Below are positions 18,137 through 27,029 of a stretch of DNA of 64,000 bases, in pieces. This DNA comes from Chitinophagaceae bacterium UBA7600 (lineage in GTDB: Bacteria > Bacteroidota > Bacteroidia > Chitinophagales > Chitinophagaceae). The notes beneath the pieces were generated by a model. The model was not told where the DNA came from and ran no database searches. It saw only the letters and a list, made by a program, of their open reading frames with translations. Location: NCBI GenBank assembly GCA_002478885.1, contig DLKC01000063.1:1-64000 (forward strand), read 5' to 3'. The first letter of the stretch is position 1. The number at the start of each line of letters is the position of its first letter. A program made the position numbers and the translations under genes.

Positions 18137-18292
18137 GGCACCTGGAATACCTTCGGCTTTAAACGCCATGAGTACCGGATGGTCAAACCCTTGGAACATT
18201 ATTCTTTCGCGGCTACTTTACCCGGCAGGTAGCTACTAAACTGAACTTTTACCATTGGTTTCCCCTTAAGTATGGATGAAGTAGGTGCGCTT

Positions 18293-18332
18293 TAACTACC
18301 AAGCATCTACCGGGTATCTACCGGGTAAGGGC
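18293..18332. repeat. TACC-type short tandem repeat
   Basis: Three units of CTACC[AA/GG]Gn at 11-base spacing (CTACCAAGCAT, CTACCGGGTAT, CTACCGGGTAA), then GGGC. The same unit, spacing and GGxC ending occur in both copies of the duplicated block at 58411-58480 and 58590-58660. Confidence 0.55.
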
Positions 18333-18396
18333 TAAGTAAAGACTTGTGTGTTGTACAAGAACGTTACAGCAAAAGTCATGGTACAATCTAACCAGC

Positions 18397-19146
18397 TTAA
18401 CCTTCCTCCCGCTTAAACCGGAACAGGAGAATTTTGAAAACAACCTGTGGGCCTGCGATAAAATACCTTCTGAATAGCCTTTTTGGTTCTGATAAAAATC
18501 TATAGAACCATTCCATACCTACTGCTTTCATCCACTCCGGAGCCCTTTTAACCATTCCCGATTCGAAGTCGATTGTGGCGCCTATCGCAATAAAGTGCTT
18601 GATTTTTAAAAAGCTGCCGGCATAGCTGTTAATAAATAATTCTTGTTTGGGAGAGCCTACGCCAATGGCAAGTACCGTTGCAGCTGACACGTTAACCAAT
18701 TCTATGATTTTTTTTATTTCCTGTTCTTCCTTTTCAAAACCAAAGGGGGGTGAATAGTTGCCGACCACCACTGGTCCGAAGCGGGCATTTAATTTTTCCC
18801 GCGCTGTATCTGAATGTATATCAGTAGTTCCCCCCAGTAAAAAAATTTTGAAAGCCGGGTCTTTACTATAAAATCCGCATAGTGCGGGGAAAAAGTCTGC
18901 TCCTGCAACCGGCATCAGGCGTTCCCGGCAGGCAAAACGCGAAAGCATTGAAATAATTTTGCTGTCGCACAGAATAAAGTCAGCCGTGCGGTAAGCTTCC
19001 AAAAATTCCCTGTTATGTTGCAAATTATACAAGTGATCGATATTAGGCGTTACGGTAAACCGTTTTGTATTAAAATCGATCAGCGCCTGTTCAAAACCAG
19101 GGTTATCAAATTTGATATTAAGCAGCGACACTTTTGATGATCCCAT
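18397..19146 (-). CDS. WecG/TagA/CpsF family glycosyltransferase
   Basis: GT26-family transferase that adds a sugar (typically ManNAc or ManNAcA) from UDP to a lipid-linked intermediate at the inner membrane. Family signatures are NIDHLYNLQ, GVGSPKQELF, GATIDFESGMVKRAPEW and GMEWFYRFLSEPKRLFRRY. The start MGSSKVSLLNIKFDN at 19146 matches family N-termini; it overlaps the end of the upstream gene by 29 bases, which indicates translational coupling. A longer in-frame ATG at 19194 lies deeper inside that gene and is less likely. It is the last gene of the minus-strand polysaccharide operon. Confidence 0.92.
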   Translation of the reverse strand: MGSSKVSLLNIKFDNPGFEQALIDFNTKRFTVTPNIDHLYNLQHNREFLEAYRTADFILCDSKIISMLSRFACRERLMPVAGADFFPALCGFYSKDPAFKIFLLGGTTDIHSDTAREKLNARFGPVVVGNYSPPFGFEKEEQEIKKIIELVNVSAATVLAIGVGSPKQELFINSYAGSFLKIKHFIAIGATIDFESGMVKRAPEWMKAVGMEWFYRFLSEPKRLFRRYFIAGPQVVFKILLFRFKREEG

Positions 19147-19927
19147 AATAGTCAGCCTTTTCAAATATGGTACAATGTCCGTTAATGGTTGCATCGATTA
19201 TTTTTCTTCCATTCTTTTTGTAATGGTCACGCGCAATTGCATAGCCATATTCCGATTTGTCTAAGTCTGGTAATTTCCACCTGGTCCCTTTCGGAAAATA
19301 GTTGGGGTCGAAATGACTTTCGTCTTTTTCGTAATTTCTTACTTCTGTTGTTGCAGGGGTGCCTTTTTCCTTAAAGCTGTGATCCAATCCTATTAGAATA
19401 ACTTCAGAAAAGCCCATATAATATGCCAGTTGCAGACATGCAAAAGTAACTGTGCCCCCGAAATGTGTTGGTCGGGTAAGATCGCCCTGAAAAAACGGAT
19501 TGAAGGCATAAGATTCCTTGAGGAAATTACAATCGTTCAATTTTTTATGGAAGCGCCAGTTAACGAATTTTTGCAATGGCAGCTTGTTTATATCCTCCCC
19601 AAACTGCTCCAGAACAAGGTCTTCAACACAAACCAGGAAATTGGGAATAAAGCCGATCTTATCAAAATAAATATAAAATCGGTTCATGCACATGGTAAGC
19701 TCTCCCTTTAACGCTGAGAGATCCATGTCTTTAATGCTGGGGCCGTTTGCAATCAGAAAAAGGCGTTTACCCTGGTATCGGTTATGGTAAGATAGTAAGA
19801 TGCGCTTATTATGTTTGGCTGCCCCGCCCACAGTCCAACTGAACAAATAGAGAAGTTCTTTGACTCTACGTTTTATGGCCGGTATAATTCGGGATAAAGT
19901 AAATCTTGAAGCTGTTTTCTGAATCAT
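19118..19927 (-). CDS. DUF115/MptE-like protein (copy 1)
   Basis: 269-residue cytoplasmic protein with the DUF115 core: GKRLFLIANGPSIKDMDLS near residues 52-70, then CMNRFYIYFDKIGFIPNF, FGGTVTFACLQLAYYMGF and ILIGLDHSF. Archaeal MptE is a 6-hydroxymethylpterin diphosphokinase, but bacterial members inside polysaccharide loci are generally thought to act on sugars, similar to some sialyltransferase-like folds. The glycine-rich NGPS loop and LDH motif are intact. It is a clear paralogue of the gene at 22455-23324. Function inferred from context only. Confidence 0.82.
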   Translation of the reverse strand: MIQKTASRFTLSRIIPAIKRRVKELLYLFSWTVGGAAKHNKRILLSYHNRYQGKRLFLIANGPSIKDMDLSALKGELTMCMNRFYIYFDKIGFIPNFLVCVEDLVLEQFGEDINKLPLQKFVNWRFHKKLNDCNFLKESYAFNPFFQGDLTRPTHFGGTVTFACLQLAYYMGFSEVILIGLDHSFKEKGTPATTEVRNYEKDESHFDPNYFPKGTRWKLPDLDKSEYGYAIARDHYKKNGRKIIDATINGHCTIFEKADYYGIIKSVAA

Positions 19928-19945
19928 TTACACATCAATTTTAAG

Positions 19946-21256
19946 TTACTTTAGATCATCTGATTTCATTGAGAAAGTATTGCTAAATGCTAAAAAGAAA
20001 AAAGAAATACAGTAGTATATCGTATTTAAATAATAGAACCCAAAAAAGGACTCGGTAACGGATATCAGGGAGAAATACATTAAAAAGCCAGCCAGCACAC
20101 AAGACTTTTCATAATTCTCTTCCGATTTAAACTGTCTTTTGATTAGACCAGCTATTTTTAGGAGAACCCCATAAAGAACAATCAATCCGAAATACCCATA
20201 ATCAAATAACACGGAAAGCGCTGTATTGTGAGGGTGAACTAATTCCGAAGCATCCTCAAAACTCGTAAAGAAATTAGACCATAAAGTTGAGGCTCCAGAT
20301 TTATAGTGGCCATATATTCCATATCCGAAAATATGCATTGAATTAAAATGTAGAAACTCATTTAATGAAATCAACCAAATAAAAAAACGTGCGTTACCAG
20401 TGGCTAAATCCTCGCTCGATCGTGACAGAAAAGAAAAAAAATCATACCCGGACAATATGGGAAGCAAGGACGTTAGCAAAAATGGACCCAAAACAATAAT
20501 AAATGGCCATAAGAAAATATGCTTTATTGCATTCCGCTTAACCGACCAATACAAGACTGCGCAAACGATAACAGGATAAATAAGTGCAGACCTTGAATCT
20601 GTTAGTAATAGCGAAATGATGGTTATAAGAAGTGATATCCACAAAGTCCTGGAGCGGTACCGCAGAATAACCATATACACTAGTATGATAGTAAAAATTC
20701 CGCCCAATAAAGTAGCGTAGCTGTTTATGCCCGATGCGAGCGGAAATTTTACCCTACCCACATCGATCCCCCAATATTTTAAAAATATTGATGAATTCGT
20801 GCTCACCGCGGCGCCTGCCTCACTATTTGGCCCGGGATCGATTTTCAGCATCCAAAACAAAAGGTTAATAGCAAAAAAAAGAACAAATGGCAATACAAGG
20901 AACCGGTAGATATAAACGATCTGATTTTTTTTCGCACTTATTTGCGCAATAACCTGAAACATGAAGAACAAAAATCCACAGAAAAACAAAGTGGTAATTA
21001 ACAGTGAAGTATATGTAGTTGTCGGGTTATTGTTCCTTATCAACCCTATAAGTAGAAGCAGACACAGCAATAAGAGAAGCTTGCCTTTAAAAATAACGGC
21101 GATTTCCTGTCTTTTTTTTACCAATTGATTTTTTAAAAGGAGTCGATAACCTGTAAAAAAAAGGAGAAATGTTGGAATGAATTTAATTACTACATTATCT
21201 GTATACCTGTTCAGATAAAGTAATGCAATAAAGTAAGTAAAAACTATTTCCCACAT
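19946..21256 (-). CDS. O-antigen polymerase/ligase-like membrane protein (Wzy-type)
   Basis: 436 residues, about 11 hydrophobic segments with a larger periplasmic loop around residues 265-345 (SSEDLATGNARFFIW, ELVHPHNTALSVLFDYG). The motifs LTDSRSALIYP and HPHNTALSVL are typical of Wzy/WaaL-like O-antigen ligase families. In this locus the natural role is polymerising lipid-linked repeat units at the outer face of the inner membrane. Sequence divergence in this group is extreme, so the label rests on topology, the loop motif and context. Confidence 0.82.
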   Translation of the reverse strand: MWEIVFTYFIALLYLNRYTDNVVIKFIPTFLLFFTGYRLLLKNQLVKKRQEIAVIFKGKLLLLLCLLLLIGLIRNNNPTTTYTSLLITTLFFCGFLFFMFQVIAQISAKKNQIVYIYRFLVLPFVLFFAINLLFWMLKIDPGPNSEAGAAVSTNSSIFLKYWGIDVGRVKFPLASGINSYATLLGGIFTIILVYMVILRYRSRTLWISLLITIISLLLTDSRSALIYPVIVCAVLYWSVKRNAIKHIFLWPFIIVLGPFLLTSLLPILSGYDFFSFLSRSSEDLATGNARFFIWLISLNEFLHFNSMHIFGYGIYGHYKSGASTLWSNFFTSFEDASELVHPHNTALSVLFDYGYFGLIVLYGVLLKIAGLIKRQFKSEENYEKSCVLAGFLMYFSLISVTESFFGFYYLNTIYYCISFFFLAFSNTFSMKSDDLK

Positions 21257-21258
21257 TG

Positions 21259-22455
21259 CTAGCTATTTAATAACTGATTATAACACTTAACATGCGAAAT
21301 AAAATTTTTTTTGTAAGTGAAGTTTAAAGATGTTTCAAATGCACCATCTGAAGTTTCGAGAAAGCGATCATTTACAAAACGTATTCCATTCGCCAAATCA
21401 TCGACGTCTTTATACCTGGCCAGATATCCATTAGAAGAATTCACGATTTCATTTATACCTCCGACATTAAAGGCAACTACAGGTGTTGCATAACACATAC
21501 TTTCCAGGATTGTATTAGGGAGGTTGTCCTGCAGTGATGGAAGCACAAAAACATGACAGTTCTGATAATGTAACTTCATTTTATTTTCATCTACAGGGCC
21601 ATGGAAGCTAATCTTTGTTAATGGGTTAGTGAAATATTTTTCAAAATCATCATTCATTTTTCCAACAATATGTATCTCATGCTGAAAAGGCAATGAATTC
21701 AAGGCTTTTGCCATAAAATAAAATCCTTTTCTGTCATTATCCCTGATTTTTTGGCCAATAAAAAGAATTTTTATTGGGCCAACGATGGCTGTTCTCTTCG
21801 GCAAAAATTCTGCTGAAATATCTTCATAGCAGTTTGGTATGACATAAACCTGCTTTCCTTTAATTATGTCTGAATTGCGGGCCCGCCCAGCGAGCCATTC
21901 AGAAGGTGAAACAAAAAAAATTTTGAGTTTGCTGTATGCGTTCCTTTTTAAAACCCATTGGCCTTTTACATTATCAACAAACATCTTAGGAAATCCCCAT
22001 TTTTTTGCATCCTTGTTCATAGGGCAATCGAAACAACCGTTCCTGTACCTGTCACACAAATCATAGTTATAGTTACAATTACCAGTAATCGCCCACATAT
22101 CGTGTAATGTGTACAAATACCTTTTTTTCCTGGGCAGCATCAATGGGTGAAGGAGCCTGACGTGGTGAATATTGTGAATATGAATTATATCCGCAGTTTT
22201 AAAAATCCTGCTTCTTGTTATAAATAAACCATTTAGACTATAAATATAGTCCAGGCCAAAAAGTTTTAAAAAAAGATTTAGTGCATAGTCTATGTATTTG
22301 AATTTATAAAATTCCAAAACATAATCATGACTACTGCTTTTATCCCTGACAAGCAGATTCGCATCTATTCCATTTTGCCTCTGTGCTTCAACAATACGTA
22401 AAGCAGCTATCCCGGCACCATTAGCGTCTGTAGCAGTTATATGTAATACTTTCAT
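21259..22455 (-). CDS. Glycosyltransferase family 4
   Basis: 398-residue GT-B fold transferase. The acceptor domain begins MKVLHITATDANGAGIAALR and the donor domain holds ILFIGQKIRDNDRKGF, HEIHIVGKM, and the ESMCYATPVVAF block with the preceding LPSLQDNLPNTIL (the E-x7-E region). A cysteine-rich insertion (YDLCDRYRNGCFDCPMN) resembles that of several colanic-acid-type transferases. It should transfer one sugar to the growing lipid-linked unit. Its ATG overlaps the stop codon of the upstream gene by one base. Confidence 0.92.
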   Translation of the reverse strand: MKVLHITATDANGAGIAALRIVEAQRQNGIDANLLVRDKSSSHDYVLEFYKFKYIDYALNLFLKLFGLDYIYSLNGLFITRSRIFKTADIIHIHNIHHVRLLHPLMLPRKKRYLYTLHDMWAITGNCNYNYDLCDRYRNGCFDCPMNKDAKKWGFPKMFVDNVKGQWVLKRNAYSKLKIFFVSPSEWLAGRARNSDIIKGKQVYVIPNCYEDISAEFLPKRTAIVGPIKILFIGQKIRDNDRKGFYFMAKALNSLPFQHEIHIVGKMNDDFEKYFTNPLTKISFHGPVDENKMKLHYQNCHVFVLPSLQDNLPNTILESMCYATPVVAFNVGGINEIVNSSNGYLARYKDVDDLANGIRFVNDRFLETSDGAFETSLNFTYKKNFISHVKCYNQLLNS

Positions 22456-23324
22456 TAGAAAATTGCGTGATAATCAATACGATCAAAAACTTCCAATTTA
22501 CCCCCGGCAGTGGCGTTGTAGATTTTACGGTTATCCATCTCGTACATCTTTTTAGCCTTTTCGTATGAGAGCTCCATTCTTTCAACCATCGGATCGTGCC
22601 ATCTTTTTCCTTTTCCGAAATAGTCCTTGTTGAAGTGATTTACGTCGTCATCAAGTGACATTATTTCCGTCCCCTGTATTTTAACACTTTCCGGTATTTT
22701 ATACTCGTGATCAAAGCCTATCATGTAGACTTCCTTAAACCCCATATAATATGCTAACTGAAGAGACAAGTAGGAGACCGTACCTCCCGTCCATACCTGC
22801 CTTAATGCATTCTTTGAAAAGTTCGGAAAATCTTTATAGTCATCATACCTGAACCTGACATTCAACCAATTCACATCATTCCCTTCTTCGAAGCAATATC
22901 TGAGATAATTTCCGAAAAATTTTTCCGGTCCCCGCATAACATTGATCTCGTCTTTTCTGTCTTCGGCAACAAAAATGTCTTCTACAACATAATAGGTTGG
23001 CAGAAAGCCCATGTTGTCCATATTTGTGTAAATTGCGTTGACACCGAATGTGATTTCATTCTTCAGTTTTGTTAAATCCAGTTTGTTTAATGAAGGTCCA
23101 TTCCCTATTATGACACATCGTTTTCCTTTATGAATGTTATGAAAGGAAGCAATCTTTTTCTCGTTTTTTGATAAATAGACATTAAAATTCCCTCCCATCC
23201 TATATCTAAATGATCTCCAGAATTTCGTAAGCAGTGGCACATTTGGAGTTCCTTTGGCTACTAAATGCGAATCAATAAAGATGTTGTAAACGAAATAGTA
23301 AAATGGTTTCAATATTTTTTTCAT
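22455..23324 (-). CDS. DUF115/MptE-like protein (copy 2)
   Basis: 289 residues from the ATG at 23324 (MKKILKPFYYFVYN); a longer frame to 23384 would overlap the flippase and is unlikely. DUF115 core: GKRCVIIGNGPSLNKLDL, GVNAIYTNMDNMGFLPTYY, GGTVSYLSLQLAYYMGFKE, YMIGFDHEYK. The last third (NHFNKDYFGKGKRWHDP, AKKMYEMDNRKIYNATAGG) parallels copy 1, so the two are paralogues with separate acceptors or donors. A sugar-modifying or sugar-transferring role is inferred from the locus. Confidence 0.82.
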   Translation of the reverse strand: MKKILKPFYYFVYNIFIDSHLVAKGTPNVPLLTKFWRSFRYRMGGNFNVYLSKNEKKIASFHNIHKGKRCVIIGNGPSLNKLDLTKLKNEITFGVNAIYTNMDNMGFLPTYYVVEDIFVAEDRKDEINVMRGPEKFFGNYLRYCFEEGNDVNWLNVRFRYDDYKDFPNFSKNALRQVWTGGTVSYLSLQLAYYMGFKEVYMIGFDHEYKIPESVKIQGTEIMSLDDDVNHFNKDYFGKGKRWHDPMVERMELSYEKAKKMYEMDNRKIYNATAGGKLEVFDRIDYHAIF

Positions 23325-23329
23325 AAAAT

Positions 23330-24760
23330 TCAATTGATGATGATTCGTATTAAAGAAGCCAGTACCAACAGCAACGCTGGCCAAAAAGCACTGCCTTTAA
23401 AATATTCAATAAAATGTTTATTTATAGATTTTAAAGATAACATAACACACCACCAGTTATTAATTACCAGATTTGAAATGCCTTGTGCAACAGGAAAAGC
23501 CAGGTAATCAATTTTAGGTAATAGTACCCAAATCAATGACACATTAATAACCGCCGTAATTATTGCCGGCTTATAGAACGGTATTTTATTAGTAGTTACA
23601 AATATTTGCGAATGCATTGCATGGTGCCTTTCAAGAAACAAAACAAAGCTCATTAACATCAGGATCCTGTAATCAACCAGTGTTGACTTGGAATTAATTA
23701 TATCAAGCCCCCAGTCACCCAGAAAAAATATACCAACCAAACCGGCGACGAGTACAAAAAGAGACTTATTCATTGCAGATGAAGTAACGACTGAGAGTTC
23801 ATCAACCTGATTTTTTACTCTTAGTGCAGAAAACTTCGGGAGTTTAGAATAAAACGGAGCTTGCGAGAAGGCAGCAACGGTAGTAACGAGTTTTAATGAA
23901 AGCAAATAAGCGGCTAAACGTTTAGTATCGGAAACATTGGCGTATATTAAACCGGATGCCTGGTTTAACCCGGTTGAACAAAGTATCAAAATGCCCGATC
24001 TCCAAGCGGGTCCCCAGCACCAAAGGAATACATCTTTATCGAAAGAAAATATCCTGAATTGCCTGAATTTTTTATTACAAATTGACCGCTCAATATAGAT
24101 ATCCCTGGCGATAAGCAGCAGGCTGAAGAACAATTGATTCAGCGCTAAAATCCAAAGATTTAGGCCAAAATACACAATTGCGATAGATGACAACGTGTTC
24201 AGGGCATTGTTGATAATATCCCACCTGTTAATGATGACAATATTGCCGGTTCCTATGATGAGTGCGTCGAACTTTTTGGCTATGAATCCAAAGAATACGC
24301 TGAAGGCATAAAGTGCATATGCAGTCCAAAGCGAATCCTGTTGACTGGTTTTCAGGATTATTTTCGAAACAGGGGGATAAGTGAATGAAAAGATTACGGC
24401 CACAATAAGAAAACCAAGAAAAAAATAGGTAGTGTTTATTGTTCCATAGACCTTACCCATCAACGACCAGTTTGGCTTTCCATCGCCGGAATGTTTATGT
24501 TGCCCATCAACATCTGCAAGGCTTTCAAGCCCGTTGTAAGCGAAAGAAACCACCCGGGAAAAAGTGGGGTAAAATCCAAAGTCGATTACTATGATGAAAG
24601 AATTGATCGTGAGCAGCAAGTACCAAAATGCTATCTCGTTTACATCATATTTTACAAGGATAAGCGGGGTTAATACCAGCAGTTTAAGACTGCTCGTAAG
24701 CATGTTACCCCAAGTCATTATGGTAGGAGAGTTCCAAAAACGATGTACCAGTTGTTTCAT
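23330..24760 (-). CDS. Wzx-like polysaccharide flippase
   Basis: 476 residues with about 12 to 14 hydrophobic segments, the MATE-like polysaccharide transporter layout (PF01943/PF14667 type). The N-terminus (SPTIMTWGNMLTSSLKLLV) and FGFYPTFSRVVSFAYNG are family-like. It would move undecaprenyl-linked units across the inner membrane. It contains a soluble insert around residues 83-95 (DGQHKHSGDGKP). The start codon overlaps the stop of the SGNH-like gene downstream by four bases (ATGA), indicating coupling. Confidence 0.88.
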   Translation of the reverse strand: MKQLVHRFWNSPTIMTWGNMLTSSLKLLVLTPLILVKYDVNEIAFWYLLLTINSFIIVIDFGFYPTFSRVVSFAYNGLESLADVDGQHKHSGDGKPNWSLMGKVYGTINTTYFFLGFLIVAVIFSFTYPPVSKIILKTSQQDSLWTAYALYAFSVFFGFIAKKFDALIIGTGNIVIINRWDIINNALNTLSSIAIVYFGLNLWILALNQLFFSLLLIARDIYIERSICNKKFRQFRIFSFDKDVFLWCWGPAWRSGILILCSTGLNQASGLIYANVSDTKRLAAYLLSLKLVTTVAAFSQAPFYSKLPKFSALRVKNQVDELSVVTSSAMNKSLFVLVAGLVGIFFLGDWGLDIINSKSTLVDYRILMLMSFVLFLERHHAMHSQIFVTTNKIPFYKPAIITAVINVSLIWVLLPKIDYLAFPVAQGISNLVINNWWCVMLSLKSINKHFIEYFKGSAFWPALLLVLASLIRIIIN

Positions 24761-25518
24761 AATTTGCCCGTGATGCCCTCCAGTTTGCCATGCAATAATT
24801 TATAAACCTGGCCAAACCCTTTTTTTGTAAAATGAATATTGTCGATCGTATTTTCCATTATTTCTTTTTCTCCCCATATTTTAAGATCAATAACATTGGC
24901 AAGATTCTGCATCAGCAAAGAGTCGTATTCGTTGACCAACTTTTCTATATTGGCAGGCCGTCCTTTTGTAAAATTGCCTTCCCAACCTTTTACAAAATGG
25001 TTGGAATTTATCCACACGAGATTTTTTATTTGTTTCAATTCCGGGATTACTTCGTTGGAAAGATACTCCTTTGAATAGAGGGTTACCGTTTTTTCACCCG
25101 AATAAACCACATCGTAGGGTTGATTGTAATATGAACGATTTTCGGTTCTCAATTTTTCAAAAGCAGCGGATCCCCGTTTACTCTCTAACAGTTTTTCAAT
25201 ATTGCTCAAAGGCCGCGGTGAGAAATCGACCACACCACAATGGAGCAAAACAATATCATATTGCCGGATATCTTTGTTTTTTACACACTCAAGAAAATCA
25301 ATAATCGTGGTATATTTTTCCGGGCAGATATAATATTCCACATTGAAATTCCAAGCCAGCGTCCTGATATATGAATCAAAAGGGGTTTTGCCTAATTTGC
25401 TAACTACGTTAAAGCCTCTTGAATCGGTGTATACAAGTATTTTCCTGCGTTTTGCATTCTTTAATTTTAGAAACTGATTACAGAGCTTGAAAATGCCCGA
25501 TAAAATTTTAGCTTTCAT
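24757..25518 (-). CDS. SGNH/GDSL-like hydrolase
   Basis: 253 residues. Block I appears as ILVYTDSRGFN with Ser, the mid block as VLLHCGVVDFSPRP, and the C-terminal block as DNIHFTKKGFG, giving the D-x2-H dyad. These are the SGNH landmarks, so a carbohydrate esterase (for example O-acetyl removal) or acyltransferase partner is plausible. No signal peptide is evident, although the N-terminus is mildly hydrophobic. It is translationally coupled to both neighbours by ATGA overlaps. Confidence 0.7.
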   Translation of the reverse strand: MKAKILSGIFKLCNQFLKLKNAKRRKILVYTDSRGFNVVSKLGKTPFDSYIRTLAWNFNVEYYICPEKYTTIIDFLECVKNKDIRQYDIVLLHCGVVDFSPRPLSNIEKLLESKRGSAAFEKLRTENRSYYNQPYDVVYSGEKTVTLYSKEYLSNEVIPELKQIKNLVWINSNHFVKGWEGNFTKGRPANIEKLVNEYDSLLMQNLANVIDLKIWGEKEIMENTIDNIHFTKKGFGQVYKLLHGKLEGITGKL

Positions 25519-26909
25519 CGTGGCTTAATTTTCAGGATTGCGAATGCTGTGTTGACGTTCCAGTTGCCGTTGTCAGACTTCATTATTCTGCAGGGCGTAA
25601 TGTCATCAAACATACTTAACGGTGCGCCTGAAATGTTTTTAAACGTTACCGGGCTTGAAATATCCCCAGCCTGGCGAATACTGTCGGGTGCACAAATAAA
25701 TAAATAGGTACCTGTTTTATCTCTACGTAATTCCGTTATATATTCAGAGGACGACGCAAGATTAAGTGCCGCAGCCTCTTTGGTACTTATTGTATTTTTG
25801 AAAAGACCGGGATGACCGCTTATAAAATCAAACAACTTTAGATACTGGTCTGTGTTTGCATAATACCGCTGGCTGTAATTATTTTCCACGTTGGAAGAAA
25901 CCAACGCATCCCATGGAATAATTGCAGCACTGCCAGCCAAATACGCCTGAATAATAAATTTTGCATTAGCAGTCATATTATCTGACGCATAGGAAAACAC
26001 CTGGGTTTTTCCGAAGGCAGTTGCCTTTTTAACTATGCCCCCAATTTTTCCTGTTGTAAGTTCTTTATTGGACGGAATTTCTGCAATGCCGCCATCGAAT
26101 ACCTTATAGATAGGGGAGTCCCAATTGCCATTATAATTGTTGGTAAGAAATTTAAACGGCCTTTTTGCATAAGCTGAAAGGTCAGCTTTCCATGTGGTTA
26201 AAAAGTTGACCACAGATTGTGACTGGAATTGCCTAAACTCTTTTTTTAACTGTGCCACCAGCGGTGATCCGGCATTGGCTCCGCTTGTTTTCAGGAATTC
26301 CCGGTAATTTGACGCTCCACTCAGCGATTCGTTTTTGCTTTCCAGGTATTTGTTAAATGCCGTCATGCAATAATCGCAATAACAGCCACCCCACTCTGCA
26401 GCGTGGTCGTTGAAACGGGCATCGTCCACAAAAACGCCGTAAGCTCCCAGATCAACAATATTCTTTGTTTGCGTATAAAAAGTTTCTTTAAAAAGTGGGT
26501 TATTCACACAACCCCAATAGGGGTTTTTGACCTTCCATTTTTTCATCCATGGTGCGACGAGCGGATTGCCATTGATATCGAGGATCCGAGTCTTTGCCGT
26601 TGTATAGCCGGCAGAGTCGGGTGTTTGCGGATTTATTGCCAGGCTATAGGGGATATTAAGTTGCTGCAGCTGTTGCAACTGAGTTTTGTTGTTGCAATAC
26701 ATCCAGTCAATTCGTGTAACGTTGAAAGCTTTGGCAATTTTGATTGTGCTCAACGTATCCCTGTCATCCTTCGGATGGAACCAACGCGAGGAAAGTACAA
26801 CATCGGCCTGGGATCGAGCGGGACGACCCAAGAGCATTGCGGATACAAAAACCGCAAGCATAAGTGTGTGTGATGCTGTAAAGCTTTTATTCAGTTGCTT
26901 CGTTATCAT
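25515..26909 (-). CDS. Secreted TIM-barrel glycoside hydrolase-like protein
   Basis: 464 residues from ATG 26909 (a GTG at 26915 adds two residues). A signal region around residues 15-34 is followed by a barrel-like domain: TRIDWMYCNNKTQL, SLAINPQTPDS, YGVFVDDARFND (acidic cluster typical of the catalytic face), GGCYCDYCMTAFNKYL and FKFLTNNYNGNWDSP. The C-x-C-x2-C stretch resembles glycosidase-like families (GHL6/GH42-type). The last 80 residues form a small beta domain. It may trim or modify the exported polysaccharide. I cannot assign a GH family with certainty. Confidence 0.68.
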   Translation of the reverse strand: MITKQLNKSFTASHTLMLAVFVSAMLLGRPARSQADVVLSSRWFHPKDDRDTLSTIKIAKAFNVTRIDWMYCNNKTQLQQLQQLNIPYSLAINPQTPDSAGYTTAKTRILDINGNPLVAPWMKKWKVKNPYWGCVNNPLFKETFYTQTKNIVDLGAYGVFVDDARFNDHAAEWGGCYCDYCMTAFNKYLESKNESLSGASNYREFLKTSGANAGSPLVAQLKKEFRQFQSQSVVNFLTTWKADLSAYAKRPFKFLTNNYNGNWDSPIYKVFDGGIAEIPSNKELTTGKIGGIVKKATAFGKTQVFSYASDNMTANAKFIIQAYLAGSAAIIPWDALVSSNVENNYSQRYYANTDQYLKLFDFISGHPGLFKNTISTKEAAALNLASSSEYITELRRDKTGTYLFICAPDSIRQAGDISSPVTFKNISGAPLSMFDDITPCRIMKSDNGNWNVNTAFAILKIKPR

Positions 26910-26975
26910 GTTCACTGTACATTCTTTTCAACCATTAACACTATAAATACCGAAAGTGCCGACATCGTTACTGCA

Positions 26976-26995
26976 GTACAAGTGTGCGACGCAAG
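26976..26995 (+). repeat. Single copy of the intergenic element, subtype A
   Basis: GTACAAGTGTGCGACGCAAG, preceded by CTGCA and followed by CGAAGCCCATGCC. It sits in the only sizeable gap (120 bases) inside the polysaccharide gene block, 35 bases past the SDR stop, and may mark a transcript boundary between two operons. Confidence 0.85.
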
Positions 26996-27029
26996 CGAAG
27001 CCCATGCCTGCACTTCAGCCGGGTAACTG

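Larger units (their letters stand above)
17735..18396. other. 660-base gene-free stretch with degenerate repeats
   Basis: No ORF here has coding character. It holds a degenerate element copy at 18120-18136 and a TACC-rich patch at 18293-18332 that resembles the duplicated block at 58.4-58.7 kb. A palindromic-looking stretch around 18210-18235 (TACTTTACCCGGCAGGTAGC) precedes it. The left part, 17738-17990, is AT-rich and probably contains the promoter of the T9SS type B gene. Confidence 0.6.

Noticed and set aside
18041..18232. 63-codon frame in the 17.7-18.4 kb gap
   Set aside because: It crosses a degenerate copy of the dispersed element and shows no domain or conserved start.
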